DNA of 33,919 nucleotides from Nocardia carnea (GTDB taxonomy: Bacteria > Actinomycetota > Actinomycetes > Mycobacteriales > Mycobacteriaceae), in assembly GCF_029868855.1 (NCBI RefSeq), contig NZ_JARWOV010000215.1, positions 1 to 33,919 on the forward strand, in the 5' to 3' direction. Shown one piece after another: positions 7,449 to 16,363 of the stretch. The position numbers were made by a program, and so were the translations under genes. Position 1 is the first letter of the stretch, and each line of letters begins with the position of its first letter. Under the pieces are notes generated by a model. The model saw only the letters and a list, made by a program, of their open reading frames with translations. It searched no databases and was not told where the DNA came from.

Positions 7449-7879
7449 GCTGCTCCTGTCGGGCATGCGAGCCGCGGACCGGCGTGGTCACGCTCCGCCA
7501 CCGTCACCGGGCCCGGCTCACTCATGCTGAGCACAGTAATGGATACCGGTGGACCCGGCCCGGGCTCGAGTAGCGAACGGTCCGGCCACCTTCCGGAATC
7601 GAAGGTGATGCAAATCAGTTACGTCCGGCGCGGTGTCCTTGTGGCAAATTCCACACCGGCGTTGTATCGGTACGCATGTTTGTCGGCGGCGAACAGCGGT
7701 GAGGCGGTGGTGGATTTGGCTGATCGCGGGAAGTGCGTCCGGGGCACCGGTGCGAAGGTGCAGGGCCGCTCGCACGAACCATCGAATGATTCGGTCGGTA
7801 GTCGGCGCATACGCCGGGAGCTGGGGTTTCACCCGAACACCGGGAAATCGAACTCACCGTTCGGAAATTGCGGTGGTGG
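7449..7879. other. non-coding interval before the MFS gene
   Basis: No gene is convincing in these 431 bases. Local GC and third-position bias are lower than in the neighbours. An inverted repeat with 7-bp arms is present at 7587-7607. A minus-strand frame ending at 7518 carries a CxxC/HH/CxxH pattern, but with atypical codon use (reported as a finding). The promoter of the MFS gene should lie here. Confidence 0.5.
7587..7607. promoter_or_regulatory. 7-7-7 inverted repeat upstream of MFS gene
   Basis: CACCTTC (7587-7593) and GAAGGTG (7601-7607) are perfect 7-bp arms around a 7-base spacer, about 140 bases upstream of the MFS start. It could be a regulator site or a short transcript hairpin. 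No regulator is linked to it. Confidence 0.3.
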
Positions 7880-7952
<73 letters not shown>

Positions 7953-8260
7953 GTGCCCCGTCGTGCGGTGCGGGACAGACATTAACAGGCCCTGGCCGCA
8001 GAAGTGAAATCGATACCGAGTCGGGCCGGTGTGAGCCGGACGACGCCGTAACAATCGGCAGGCCGAACCCTATGTGTAGGTGGGCCACCGGAGCCGGAAG
8101 CGATGCTCGACGGTTGGGATCACTCCGGCGCGGCTGGCAGAATGTTGGACGTGGTCTCGACCGATCCCGCCGCTGCGGTGGGTCGAGGTGAGCAGGTAAT
8201 CGGTCGGATCCGAAGCCATCGGCGCGTAGCGGGTGTGCCGGGACTTGAAACGGGGTTGAT
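7953..8260. promoter_or_regulatory. upstream region of ldtB
   Basis: This 308-base gap contains no gene. A possible sigma-70 type promoter for ldtB reads TTGGGA at 8114-8119 and CAGAAT at 8138-8143, 18 bases apart. Downstream, 7-bp arms CTCGACC (8156-8162) and GGTCGAG (8181-8187) enclose a further CCGC/GCGG pairing, so the presumed 5' leader can form a hairpin. The ribosome site of ldtB itself is weak (GGGG about 6 bases upstream). Confidence 0.4.
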
Positions 8261-9466
8261 ATGCGTATAGGTGGTCGGCGCAGGCCGATCGGTTGGGTTT
8301 TCGGACCGATGGTCCTGGTCGCCTTACTGGCGATGGTGTTGACCGGATGTTCGTCGTCGGAGGCGTCGGAGGGCACCGTAGCCATCGACCGCAACCCCAT
8401 CACCGAACTCATCAAGCCCAAATTGGTCGCCCCCGTCAAGGACGGGGATATCGGCGTCTCGCCGGCCAGCCCGATGAAGTTCGAGATCAGCGATGGCCTG
8501 TTCACCGATGTCGCTCTCGTCAATTCGGAGAACCAGCCGGTGGCCGGGCAACTCTCCGAGGACGGGCGCAGCTGGTCGACGACCGAACCGCTGGGCTACA
8601 GCAAGACGTACCGTCTGCAGGCCCGGTCCATCGGCCTCGGCGGCGAATCCACCGCGGGTATGAGTTTCACCACCACAGCCCCCGGCAATGTCACCAAGCC
8701 CTACCTGACGCCCGGTGAGGGCGAGGTCGTCGGTATCGGACAGCCGGTGGCGATCCAGTTCGACGAGAACATCCCCGACCGCAAAGCCGCGCAGGACGCC
8801 ATCACCATCAAGACCGAGCCGCCGGTGGAAGGTGCGTTCTACTGGGTGAACAACCGCGAGGTCCGATGGCGGCCCGAGCATTTCTGGGCCCCCGGGACCC
8901 GGGTGAGCATCGACGTGAACGTCTACGGCAAGGATCTCGGCAACGGCCTGTACGGCCAGAACGACATCCAGTCGCATTTCGTGGTGGGTGACGCGGTGAT
9001 CTTCACCGCCGACGACAACACGAAGATGGTGACGGTGGAGAAGAACGGTCAGGTCATCCGCACGATGCCCACATCCATGGGCAAGGACGACACCCCCACG
9101 GACAACGGCATCTATATCCTGGCCGACCGGCACGAGCACATTGTGATGGACTCCTCCACCTACGGGGTCGCGGTGAACTCCCCCGACGGCTACCGCACCG
9201 ATGTGGACTGGGCCACCCGGATGTCCTACAGCGGGATCTTCTTCCATTCGGCGCCGTGGTCGCTGGGCGCCCAGGGCAATACGAACACCAGCCACGGCTG
9301 CCTGAACCTGAGCCCGGCCGATGCCCAGTGGGTGTACAACAACGCCAAACGCGGCGACATCACGATCGTGAAGAACACGGTGGGTGGCACCCTGTCCGGA
9401 GTGGACGGTCTGGGTGACTGGAACATCCCGTGGCCGGAATGGAAAGCCGGCAACGCGGAAATGTAG
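8261..9466 (+). CDS. ldtB: L,D-transpeptidase lipoprotein, LdtMt2-like
   Basis: The 401-residue lipoprotein forms 3-3 cross-links in peptidoglycan at the outer face of the membrane. A signal peptide ends in a lipobox with modified cysteine C30 (LTGC). Two Ig-like domains cover about 45-140 and 143-245, and the YkuD catalytic domain about 246-370. The catalytic motif HSAPWSLGAQGN...SHGC is complete: H329, S344, H345 and C347. The C-terminal tail with GDWNIPWPEW matches my memory of M. tuberculosis LdtMt2 (Rv2518c, 408 residues), the main target of carbapenems among these enzymes. In M. tuberculosis this gene lies a few genes from bcp-acpS-fas, as here, although with opposite relative orientation. 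It converges on an ABC transporter across a strong hairpin. Confidence 0.94.
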   Translation: MRIGGRRRPIGWVFGPMVLVALLAMVLTGCSSSEASEGTVAIDRNPITELIKPKLVAPVKDGDIGVSPASPMKFEISDGLFTDVALVNSENQPVAGQLSEDGRSWSTTEPLGYSKTYRLQARSIGLGGESTAGMSFTTTAPGNVTKPYLTPGEGEVVGIGQPVAIQFDENIPDRKAAQDAITIKTEPPVEGAFYWVNNREVRWRPEHFWAPGTRVSIDVNVYGKDLGNGLYGQNDIQSHFVVGDAVIFTADDNTKMVTVEKNGQVIRTMPTSMGKDDTPTDNGIYILADRHEHIVMDSSTYGVAVNSPDGYRTDVDWATRMSYSGIFFHSAPWSLGAQGNTNTSHGCLNLSPADAQWVYNNAKRGDITIVKNTVGGTLSGVDGLGDWNIPWPEWKAGNAEM

Positions 9467-9483
9467 GAGCTCCAGCGCGTCGA

Positions 9484-9511
9484 GCCCGGCGGAAGGGATG
9501 CCTCGCCGGGC
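9484..9511 (+). terminator. first hairpin after ldtB
   Basis: Perfect 8-bp GC-rich arms GCCCGGCG (9484-9491) and CGCCGGGC (9504-9511) enclose a 12-base loop, starting 17 bases after the ldtB stop. It probably works together with the stronger hairpin downstream. Confidence 0.45.
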
Positions 9512-9550
9512 CCGCCGTCCCGTTCCGGATGGCATGAACACCGCAGCGTC

Positions 9551-9581
9551 GAGGCGCCGGTCCCCGCGGGTCCGGCGCCTC
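9551..9581. terminator. bidirectional hairpin between ldtB and ABC operon
   Basis: Perfect 10-bp arms GAGGCGCCGG (9551-9560) and CCGGCGCCTC (9572-9581) enclose an 11-base loop. It sits between convergent genes, 6 bases from the ATPase stop at 9588, so it can terminate transcripts from both sides. Only a short TTT follows on the plus strand. Confidence 0.6.
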
Positions 9582-9587
9582 GGCGTT

Positions 9588-10568
9588 TCATCGAGCGGTT
9601 TCGTACAACCGCCGCACAATGTCCTCGATATCGGGTTCCTCGATGGACAGATCGCGGACCTCGGCGCGGGCCGAGACATCGGCCAGTAGCTGGGCGGCGG
9701 TCGTGGTGTCGGCGTCGAAGGCGAGCCGCTGCCGCATTCCCTCGGCTTCGTAGCCCAGTAGCTGCACCCCGGGCAGGTCGCCCAGCGGCGGCGCCGGCGT
9801 GGTGAGATCGACGGCCAAGACCCGCTGTGCTCCCACCATCGCCCCCAGACCCGGCAGCGATCCGTCGTAGGCGAGCCGCCCATGATCCACCACCAGCACG
9901 CGGTCGCAGAGCCGCTCGATATCCCCCATATCGTGCGTGGTGAGCAACAGTGTGGTGCCACGTTCCAGCCGTTCGGCCCGCAGGAACTCGCGCAACCGCT
10001 GTTTGGACAGGACATCCAGGCCGATGGTCGGCTCGTCGAGAACGATCAGCTCCGGGGAGTGCAGGAGCGCCGCCGCGACCTCGGCGCGCATCCGCTGCCC
10101 CAGCGACAACTGCCGGACGGGGGTGTCGAGGGTATCGCCCATTTCCAGTTGTTCGACCAGTTCCGCGGTGCGGGCCCGACCGGCTACGGGGTCCAAGCGG
10201 TGGATGGCGGCCAGGATCGTGAACGATTCGCGCAGCGGCAGGTCCCACCACAGCTGGGAGCGCTGCCCGAACACCACACCGATCCGGCCGGCCAGTTCCC
10301 GGCGTCGCCGGATCGGTTCCAGCCCGCAGGTTCGCACCCTGCCGGACGTGGGTACGAGAATTCCGCTCAGCATTTTGATCGTGGTCGATTTCCCGGCCCC
10401 GTTGGCACCGATATAGCCGACCGCCGCGCCCCGTTCGATCCGGAAGCTCATGGCATCCACGGCGGTGACCACCTCGCGCCGGGGCGGCCGCCATTTCCCG
10501 TCGCGCCGGTACCGGACGAACTCCCGTGTCAGATCCTCGACTTCGATGATCGAATCCGCCTCGGCCAT
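9588..10568 (-). CDS. ABC exporter ATP-binding subunit (ABC-2/viologen-exporter type)
   Basis: A 326-residue ATPase. Walker A GANGAGKS is at 54-61, the Q-loop region GQRSQLWWDLP near 101-111, the signature LSLGQ at 154-158, Walker B LIVLDEP at 174-180 and the switch histidine in LLTTHDM near 209. The Q-loop sequence and a C-terminal extension of about 80 residues (to 326) are typical of the ATPases that work with two DUF990/ABC-2 permeases, a group that includes viologen-exporter-like systems. Both permease genes lie immediately upstream on the same strand. The ATG at 10568 is chosen because GGGAG lies about 8 bases upstream; a GTG one codon earlier is also possible. The transported substrate cannot be told from sequence. 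Confidence 0.9.
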   Translation of the reverse strand: MAEADSIIEVEDLTREFVRYRRDGKWRPPRREVVTAVDAMSFRIERGAAVGYIGANGAGKSTTIKMLSGILVPTSGRVRTCGLEPIRRRRELAGRIGVVFGQRSQLWWDLPLRESFTILAAIHRLDPVAGRARTAELVEQLEMGDTLDTPVRQLSLGQRMRAEVAAALLHSPELIVLDEPTIGLDVLSKQRLREFLRAERLERGTTLLLTTHDMGDIERLCDRVLVVDHGRLAYDGSLPGLGAMVGAQRVLAVDLTTPAPPLGDLPGVQLLGYEAEGMRQRLAFDADTTTAAQLLADVSARAEVRDLSIEEPDIEDIVRRLYETAR

Positions 10569-10583
10569 CACCGATCTCCCATC

Positions 10584-11429
10584 TCATCCACCGCCGCTCT
10601 GATAGTGCCGGGTGCCCAGGCGCCACATCAGCGCCGCCAGCAGCCAGGCCCAACCCGCCGCCAGCGGTACGCACCAGGCGAGCCAGGACGGCAGTCCGGC
10701 CGGTCCCGGTAGACCCAGTACGGCCAAGGTCGGGAAGTAGGCCGTGAACGCGACCGGTATCGCGACGCAGAACAGAATCCGCAGCGGAGTGGGGAACACC
10801 GAGGTGGGCTGGGTCGCCGCGAAGGACCCGCCGTAGGTGAAGCTGTTGGTCAGCTCCGCGCCGTCGATCAGGAAGAACTGGCAGCCCGCGGCCACCACGA
10901 ACAGGCCCGCGAAGAGAACCGCGCCGCTGACGACGGTCAGCAGGAGCAGCACCACGGTGTCCGTGGACCAGTCGATATCGTTGCGCACCAGCCCGGCAGC
11001 CAGGACGACCAGCGCGACACCGGCCCGGGCCAGCCGGCGCAGCGAGAAATCGCTGGTTATCAGCTGTAACAGCACCGGCTGCGGGCGCAGATGATAGATA
11101 TCGAGCATCCCGAGCCGGATAAGGGTGGGCAGCTTGTCCAGATGCCCGCAGACGAGCTGGGCCGACGCGAACGCGAGATTGCTGAGACCGAACAGTAGGA
11201 GCGCGGCATCCATATCAAGCCCGCCCAGCACCTTCGCCTGCCGGAAGATCAGCCATACCTCGGCGAATTCCACGAGACCCAGTAACGTCGCCGCCAGGAT
11301 TTCGCCGGCGAAGGACAGCCGGTACGAACGCTGCGCCCGGATCCGCGAATTCAGCACCGCGGCGTAGGGCGCCCAGCGGGAACCGGCGGGGCCGGGCCGC
11401 GGCGTGGCGGGCAGCACGGTCTCAACCAC
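10584..11429 (-). CDS. ABC-2 family permease, second subunit
   Basis: A 281-residue membrane protein with about six hydrophobic segments. An Arg-rich N terminus is followed by RLSFAGEILAATLLGLVEF, a central stretch AGVALVVLAAGLV, and a final hydrophobic hairpin around LAWCVPLAAGWAWLLAALMW. The motif GGSFAATQPTSVFPTPLRIL before the last helices is typical of the DUF990/ABC2_membrane_6 permeases. The GTG start at 11429 overlaps the end of the preceding permease gene by 8 bases and has GGAGG 8 bases upstream, so translation is coupled. Longer versions beginning upstream lie inside that gene in another frame and are rejected. It forms a heterodimeric exporter with the neighbouring permease and ATPase. 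Confidence 0.86.
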   Translation of the reverse strand: MVETVLPATPRPGPAGSRWAPYAAVLNSRIRAQRSYRLSFAGEILAATLLGLVEFAEVWLIFRQAKVLGGLDMDAALLLFGLSNLAFASAQLVCGHLDKLPTLIRLGMLDIYHLRPQPVLLQLITSDFSLRRLARAGVALVVLAAGLVRNDIDWSTDTVVLLLLTVVSGAVLFAGLFVVAAGCQFFLIDGAELTNSFTYGGSFAATQPTSVFPTPLRILFCVAIPVAFTAYFPTLAVLGLPGPAGLPSWLAWCVPLAAGWAWLLAALMWRLGTRHYQSGGG

Positions 11430-12273
11430 CTTGGACCTCCATCTTCTGCCTGCCCGCCGCCAGCAGTACGCGTCCCAGCGCGCCCACCGCCAGCAGCCAG
11501 AAGATCTGTGTTCCGACCACCTGTACCGCGGCCCATCCGACGACCCGACCGGACAGCACATCCACCGGCACCTGCAACATCGACGGGAACGGCGTCGCGT
11601 TGGCGAGTGCCCTCAACCAGTCCGGGAAGATGTGCACCGGAACGAAGAGGCCCGCGAGAAAAGGACCGCAGGTCTGATAGAGGGTTCTGATGCCGCGGGT
11701 TTCCACCACCCAGAAACCCAGTGTGGTCAGGGCGAACAGGGCAAGGCAGGAAATCGCGATCCCCAGCAGGAGGCTGAGCGCGCCGAGCAGATAGGACGCC
11801 GGCGTACCGGGCAGCACCAGGCCGAAGGTGAGCGAACCGATGAGCAGACTCGGCACCAGGCGCGGAATCAGAGCGCAGAGGCCGCGTCCGATATCGGTGG
11901 CGAGATTGCTCAGCTGCACATCGACGGGCCGGAGGAAATCGACGACGATATCCCCGGTGCGGATCCGTTCGCCGAGTTCGTGTTCCGCGGACAAGAACTG
12001 CAAGGAGCCGAGCAGGCCCTGCGAGATCCAGACGTAGGCGCCGATGCTACCGGCGTCGTATCCGGCGAACCCCCCGGTGGCGCCGACGGCCGCGACCATC
12101 ACCGACGCGCGCACGAACCCGAACACAGAGTTGGTGAACAGTCCCGCGAACATGGCCAGTTTGTAGTGCCACTGCCGCCGGAACCCGGCGGCCATCAGAC
12201 GCCAGTAGACCGTCGCATATCCCGGGAAATCGGCCACTGCCCCGAGCACCCTCACCCCACCTCGTCCGGACAC
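11422..12273 (-). CDS. ABC-2 family permease, first subunit
   Basis: A 283-residue membrane protein with about six membrane segments, including ISQGLLGSLQFL, LLIGSLTFGLVLPG, YLLGALSLLLGIAISCLALF and VVGTQIFWLLAVGALGRVLL. The motif GERIRTGDIVVDFLRPVD after the second segment is characteristic of DUF990/ABC2_membrane_6 permeases. It heads the three-gene exporter operon (permease, permease, ATPase). The start is uncertain. The GTG at 12273 has no clear ribosome site, and GTG codons 6 and 8 codons in, behind GAGGTGG and GGGGTGAG, would also serve. It begins 84 bases after the fadH stop on the same strand, so read-through from fadH is possible. Confidence 0.85.
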   Translation of the reverse strand: MSGRGGVRVLGAVADFPGYATVYWRLMAAGFRRQWHYKLAMFAGLFTNSVFGFVRASVMVAAVGATGGFAGYDAGSIGAYVWISQGLLGSLQFLSAEHELGERIRTGDIVVDFLRPVDVQLSNLATDIGRGLCALIPRLVPSLLIGSLTFGLVLPGTPASYLLGALSLLLGIAISCLALFALTTLGFWVVETRGIRTLYQTCGPFLAGLFVPVHIFPDWLRALANATPFPSMLQVPVDVLSGRVVGWAAVQVVGTQIFWLLAVGALGRVLLAAGRQKMEVQGG

Positions 12274-12326
12274 AAGGACGAGACCTTACCGCGCGCTCAC
12301 GTTCGGGGAAAGGTTATTTCCGGGGC

Positions 12327-12350
12327 CCGGCTCGCACCGCCGAGAGCCGG
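12327..12350 (-). terminator. possible hairpin between fadH and ABC operon
   Basis: CCGGCTC (12327-12333) and GAGCCGG (12344-12350) are perfect 7-bp arms around a 10-base loop, 8 bases past the fadH stop. No U tract follows. It may end or weaken transcription from fadH into the ABC genes. Confidence 0.35.
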
Positions 12351-12357
12351 ACCGCCC

Positions 12358-14520
<2,163 letters not shown>

Positions 14521-14640
14521 CTACCTGCTTCGATGACCGCTTCGACCCTGACGGATTCGGTGGGATCTCCATTACGGAACCGTCACGAGAAGCTGAATCA
14601 CGGATGTACCACCAAAAGTTTTGTGTCGTGCGCCACATGA

Positions 14641-14650
14641 TGTTTAAACA
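14641..14650. promoter_or_regulatory. TGTTTAAACA palindrome
   Basis: A perfect 10-bp AT-rich palindrome in an AT-rich island between fadH and the transglycosylase gene, 244 bases upstream of the fadH start. Such a site is rare by chance at this GC content and could be a regulator operator. No binding protein can be named. Confidence 0.35.
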
Positions 14651-14728
14651 CATTTCCCCAGGTCGCAGGGATACTGGAACGCGTTCATTTCGGGGTTCAA
14701 GATCGCACTCATTTTTTTCTCAGGCTCC

Positions 14729-14750
14729 GTTCACCTGCCGTTCACCTGCC
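14729..14750. repeat. 11-bp tandem direct repeat, two copies
   Basis: The unit GTTCACCTGCC occurs twice without a gap at 14729-14739 and 14740-14750. It follows a run of seven Ts. It may be a double binding site or a slippage product. Confidence 0.6.
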
Positions 14751-14813
14751 GTGACCATTCTGAGATCCGGTCGGAAACGACCTGAGGTTCGACTGCTCCG
14801 CGAGATTGTGAAC

Positions 14814-14848
14814 GCCGGGTTGGAAACAACCGGCCGGAACAACCCGGC
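14814..14848 (+). promoter_or_regulatory. mutually exclusive hairpins in transglycosylase leader
   Basis: The segment GCCGGGTTG (14814-14822) can pair with CAACCGGC (about 14827-14834), closing a GAAA tetraloop with one bulged G, or with CAACCCGGC (14840-14848) as a perfect 9-bp stem. Both partners cannot form at once, as in attenuators and riboswitches. The site is about 280 bases upstream of the transglycosylase start codon. Confidence 0.4.
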
Positions 14849-15130
14849 ACAGCGCCGTAGATGAATACCGAACACGGTATGGCGACGGCCGAACCCGAAC
14901 CACTCTACTCCACCGGGAGGTGGAGCTCCGCCGGCGCGGCGGCCCGGGAAACCACCCGGCACCGCGGATGCGCCTTCCGGACCCGAACCGGCCTGCGTTC
15001 GGTGTCACACAACCAAACCCGACAACAGCACAGTCATGTTTTCCGGTCGCGACCCACCGGTCGCCGCCGAAGATCCGTGCTGCCCGAACCGGGCCGGATC
15101 CCGAGACCGATCAAGGAACCGAATCCGCTC

Positions 15131-15763
15131 ATGTCCAACCACCGTTTCTCCAGCCTGCGCCGTCGTACCAAACGCGAAGCGATGGGCTTTGTGCTCGCCA
15201 CCGCCGGTGTCGTCGCCGTTACCGCGTCCTCCGCGGTCTCCATGGCCGACAACAGCGCCCCCAACAAGATCGCCATGGTCGCCGAGCAGAAACCGGCCGC
15301 AGCCGTAACCGAGGCCGCCGAAGCCCCGGCACCGCAGGTGGAACCTGTGGCGGCCGCCGCGCCGGCCCCTGCCCCCGCACCGGCCCCTGCACCGGCACCG
15401 GCGCCTGCTCCCGCACCGGCCCCGGCTCCCGCCCCGGTCTACCCCAACAACCTGGACGGCTGGATCCGCCAAGCTCTCGACATCATGCACGCGAACGGCA
15501 TCCCGGGCAGCTACGAGGGCATCCAGCGCAATATCCTGCGCGAATCCTCGGGCAACCCGGGCGCCATCAACCTCTGGGACTCGAACGCCATCGCGGGCAT
15601 CCCCTCCAAGGGCCTGCTCCAGGTGATCGACCCCACCTTCGCCGCGTACCACGTGCCCGGTACTCCGTTCGATGTCTGGAACCCGGTCTCGAACATCGTC
15701 GCGGCCTGCAACTACGCCGCCCACAAGTACGGCTCGATGGACAACGTCAACAGCGCGTACTGA
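15131..15763 (+). CDS. secreted transglycosylase SLT-domain protein
   Basis: The 210-residue exported protein is predicted to cleave peptidoglycan glycan strands. A basic N terminus (RRRTKREAMG) and hydrophobic core (about 19-37) form the signal peptide. A short linker is followed by a (Pro-Ala)12-Pro run at residues 78-102, probably a rigid wall spacer. The lysozyme-like domain covers about 108-210, with catalytic glutamate E138 in ILRESSGNPGAIN and the matching SKGLLQV motif near 159-165. The usual ~90-residue SLT core is present. The ATG at 15131 is chosen because the signal sequence begins there; AAGGAA lies somewhat far (about 13 bases) upstream. It is a monocistronic gene with a hairpin directly after the stop and a long structured leader. 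Confidence 0.9.
   Translation: MSNHRFSSLRRRTKREAMGFVLATAGVVAVTASSAVSMADNSAPNKIAMVAEQKPAAAVTEAAEAPAPQVEPVAAAAPAPAPAPAPAPAPAPAPAPAPAPAPVYPNNLDGWIRQALDIMHANGIPGSYEGIQRNILRESSGNPGAINLWDSNAIAGIPSKGLLQVIDPTFAAYHVPGTPFDVWNPVSNIVAACNYAAHKYGSMDNVNSAY
15362..15436 (+). repeat. Pro-Ala repeat tract in transglycosylase gene
   Basis: About 25 codons alternate proline and alanine (13 Pro, 12 Ala). Synonymous codons vary (CCG, CCC, CCT with GCC, GCA, GCG, GCT), so it is a protein-level repeat kept by selection rather than a fresh nucleotide expansion, though it may still vary in length between strains. Confidence 0.8.
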
Positions 15764-15770
15764 GTTATCG

Positions 15771-15789
15771 GCGCCGACTCCGTCGGCGC
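15771..15789 (+). terminator. hairpin after transglycosylase gene
   Basis: Perfect 8-bp arms GCGCCGAC (15771-15778) and GTCGGCGC (15782-15789) enclose a 3-base loop, followed by GGGGTTT. It starts 7 bases past the stop codon. Confidence 0.6.
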
Positions 15790-15985
15790 GGGGTTTCGGC
15801 CCCCCTGGTTACGACGGGACGGCTGCCGGGGACACAACTACAGCTTGGTCATCGGTGTGGGCACATCGTGGACGCAATGGCGCGTACCACTGTCCGCGAG
15901 CGTGGCCAGGGGGAACCCCACAACGGCGTGGGTGCGCGGTGTCGTGTGAGAACGCGGCACCGCGCAGTGCTGTCCGGGGCCCATT

Positions 15986-15991
15986 TACACT
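15986..15991 (+). promoter_or_regulatory. -10 element of a leaderless transcript
   Basis: TACACT fits TANNNT and ends 5 bases before the ATG at 15997, which has no Shine-Dalgarno. Transcription would then begin at or next to the start codon, a common arrangement in mycobacteria and relatives. Confidence 0.5.
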
Positions 15992-15996
15992 TGTGT

Positions 15997-16308
15997 ATGG
16001 CCGATTACGCGCATTCCCCGGCCGCGGAGGCAGGCCGGGCCGCCAAGGCGCGGCAGCTGGCCGGATATCTGTGGGACCGGGAGATCACCGGTTCCGAACT
16101 ACTCGAACTGCCCGACCCGGTGCGGCGCAAACTGGCGCGCGCGGCGGGGGTCAACCCGCCGAGCACCGCGGAGACCTGGCGATCAGTGGCCCTCCTCCTG
16201 GACGAGAAGGGGGCATGGGCCGAACGTAATCCCGATCACCCGGCCGCGCGACGACCGCACCGCGACGAGAAACTGCTGTGGGTCAAGCCCCCGATAACCC
16301 CGTGGTGA
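15997..16308 (+). CDS. 103-residue conserved-looking protein, unknown
   Basis: A small soluble protein, mostly helical, without signal peptide or cysteines. It has a helix AGRAAKARQLAGYLWDRE, a short LLELPDPVRRKLARAAGVNPPST segment that resembles a helix-turn-helix-like or winged segment, and a basic C terminus. Codon use is native. I do not recognise a family; the LARAAGVNPPSTAETW stretch hints at nucleic-acid binding, but this is weak. The ATG has no ribosome site, and a TACACT hexamer 5 bases upstream implies leaderless expression. Its last codons and stop lie inside a 16-bp terminator hairpin. It converges on the acyltransferase gene. Confidence 0.72.
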   Translation: MADYAHSPAAEAGRAAKARQLAGYLWDREITGSELLELPDPVRRKLARAAGVNPPSTAETWRSVALLLDEKGAWAERNPDHPAARRPHRDEKLLWVKPPITPW

Positions 16309-16324
16309 GGGGTTATCGGGGGCT
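16286..16324. terminator. 16-bp bidirectional terminator overlapping a coding end
   Basis: A perfect 16-bp stem (16286-16301 with 16309-16324) has a 7-base loop. It is the strongest hairpin in the window. The left arm encodes the last residues of the 103-residue protein, and the loop holds its stop codon (TGA, 16306-16308). It separates that gene from the convergent acyltransferase gene ending at 16364. Confidence 0.8.
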
Positions 16325-16363
16325 CGAACTGCGGTGTACTTCGCCTGCGGTCGGCAGATCGGC

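Noticed and set aside
14700..15130. ydaO/c-di-AMP riboswitch upstream of the transglycosylase gene
   Set aside because: Fragments such as CCGAACCCGA and GGGAAACC are suggestive, but I could not assemble the conserved core in order, so no named riboswitch is called.
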